A model generated the notes under the pieces. The model ran no database searches. It saw only the letters and a program-made list of their open reading frames with translations, and had not been told where the DNA came from. Below, piece after piece: positions 63,641-64,000 of a stretch of DNA of 64,000 nucleotides. Source of the DNA: Woeseiaceae bacterium (lineage in GTDB: Bacteria; Pseudomonadota; Gammaproteobacteria; Steroidobacterales; Woeseiaceae). Both the position numbers and the translations under genes were made by a program. The stretch spans positions 1 to 64,000 of the forward strand of contig JASJCQ010000004.1 in NCBI GenBank assembly GCA_030065915.1. The letters run 5' to 3'. The first letter of the stretch is position 1; each line of letters begins with the position of its first letter.

Positions 63641-64000
63641 ATGGACAAGACCTACCTGTTTCCCCCTTTTCGGAGGCCTGCCGCGCTCGTTAGTGGCACA
63701 TCGCAGTTATTCCCGGTCAACCGAATCTTCTGCGTGGCCAAGAATTACCAGGCACATGCGAAAGAGATGGGCATGGCGGTCGACAAGGGCGCGCAGAGTC
63801 CCAGCTATTTCCAGAAGAACCCGGTGAATCTCGTCGCGTGCAGACCTGAAATCGACTATCCACCGGGCACGTCGGATTGCCACTACGAGATGGAACTAGT
63901 CGTGGCTATCGGAAAAACCGGATTCGAAGTGAAAGAGGACGACGCGAACGAACTGATTTTCGGTTATGCCTGCGGCCTCGACATGACGCGACGCGATTTG
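63641..64000 (+). CDS. Fumarylacetoacetate-hydrolase-family protein (3' truncated by window)
   Basis: The N-terminal 120 residues from the ATG at 63641; the frame is open to the last base. FAH family features are FCVAKNYQAHAKEMG, the FQKNPVN loop and the metal-ligand region HYEMELVVAIG, with E-x-E type acidic residues. Such enzymes hydrolyse fumarylpyruvate or related 2,4-diketo acids, or isomerise 2-hydroxyhepta-diene dioates. The complete gene and operon lie beyond the window. Confidence 0.85.
   Translation, partial: MDKTYLFPPFRRPAALVSGTSQLFPVNRIFCVAKNYQAHAKEMGMAVDKGAQSPSYFQKNPVNLVACRPEIDYPPGTSDCHYEMELVVAIGKTGFEVKEDDANELIFGYACGLDMTRRDL

Noticed and set aside
1-64000. tRNA, rRNA, CRISPR, prophage or toxin-antitoxin systems
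   Set aside because: No cloverleaf-like, ribosomal, repeat-spacer or phage sequence was seen on either strand; a dedicated search was not possible here.

Overview
The window is dense, GC-rich, bacterial chromosomal DNA of roughly 51 protein genes. I see no tRNA, rRNA, CRISPR array, insertion sequence, integrase or prophage gene. The gene content suggests a free-living, probably marine, Gammaproteobacterium: two TonB-dependent receptors (one of the Xanthomonas/Caulobacter type), OmpR and AraC regulators, an LpxL/HtrB-type lipid A acyltransferase, lipoproteins with Cys lipoboxes, a DUF11 surface protein, an alternative oxidase and several polysaccharide enzymes. This placement is inference from gene content only.

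Layout. (1) 14-10925: a TctE/TctD-like two-component system, divergent from a tight run of tctC-tctB-tctA, a TonB receptor, a PhoD-like phosphoesterase and a periplasmic binding protein. It reads as one uptake operon from outer membrane to cytoplasm with its own sensor. (2) 11089-17870: an AraC regulator with an alpha/beta hydrolase and a double SnoaL protein, an NDUFA9-like SDR, a TetR repressor divergent from a small membrane protein with two clear operators, a GFA protein and an unknown anchored protein. (3) 18134-28381: the most striking block. A ROK repressor is divergent from a TonB receptor, followed by an SSS symporter, glycerate 2-kinase, a GH63 mannosylglycerate/glucosylglycerate hydrolase, a PfkB sugar kinase and an AGE-family sugar isomerase. 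Together these form a complete import and catabolic route for mannosylglycerate, known in red algae as digeneaside: hydrolysis to mannose plus glycerate, mannose to fructose to fructose-6-phosphate, and glycerate to 2-phosphoglycerate.

(4) 28549-32647: a seven-heme c-type cytochrome with TPRs, a persulfide-dioxygenase-like metallo-hydrolase, an OsmC protein and a bacterial alternative oxidase, which suggests sulfide or reactive-sulfur tolerance. (5) 32898-38217: envelope and regulatory genes (retropepsin-like lipoprotein, lipid A-type acyltransferase, membrane-bound CadC-like regulator, FxLYD protein, membrane protein, cyclic-nucleotide-binding protein). (6) 38463-43273: a 1138-residue beta-helix/DUF11 protein that appears fused to a complete small outer-membrane barrel, divergent from a subclass B3 metallo-beta-lactamase with all zinc ligands.

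(7) 43352-56466: a carbohydrate locus with a clan GH-A lipoprotein glycosidase, an AraC regulator, and an operon of cytoplasmic GH13 alpha-glucosidase, cytochrome P450, sulfatase, lipoprotein GH13 amylase and SGNH acetylesterase. A lipoprotein esterase with a starch-binding-like domain, an S41 peptidase and a membrane AraC regulator follow. The enzyme set suggests attack on a decorated (sulfated, acetylated, possibly O-methylated) alpha-glucan or related glycan. (8) 56691-64000: DUF533 and DUF5996 proteins, an RND efflux pump with its periplasmic adaptor, a glutathione peroxidase and a truncated FAH-family hydrolase at the right edge.
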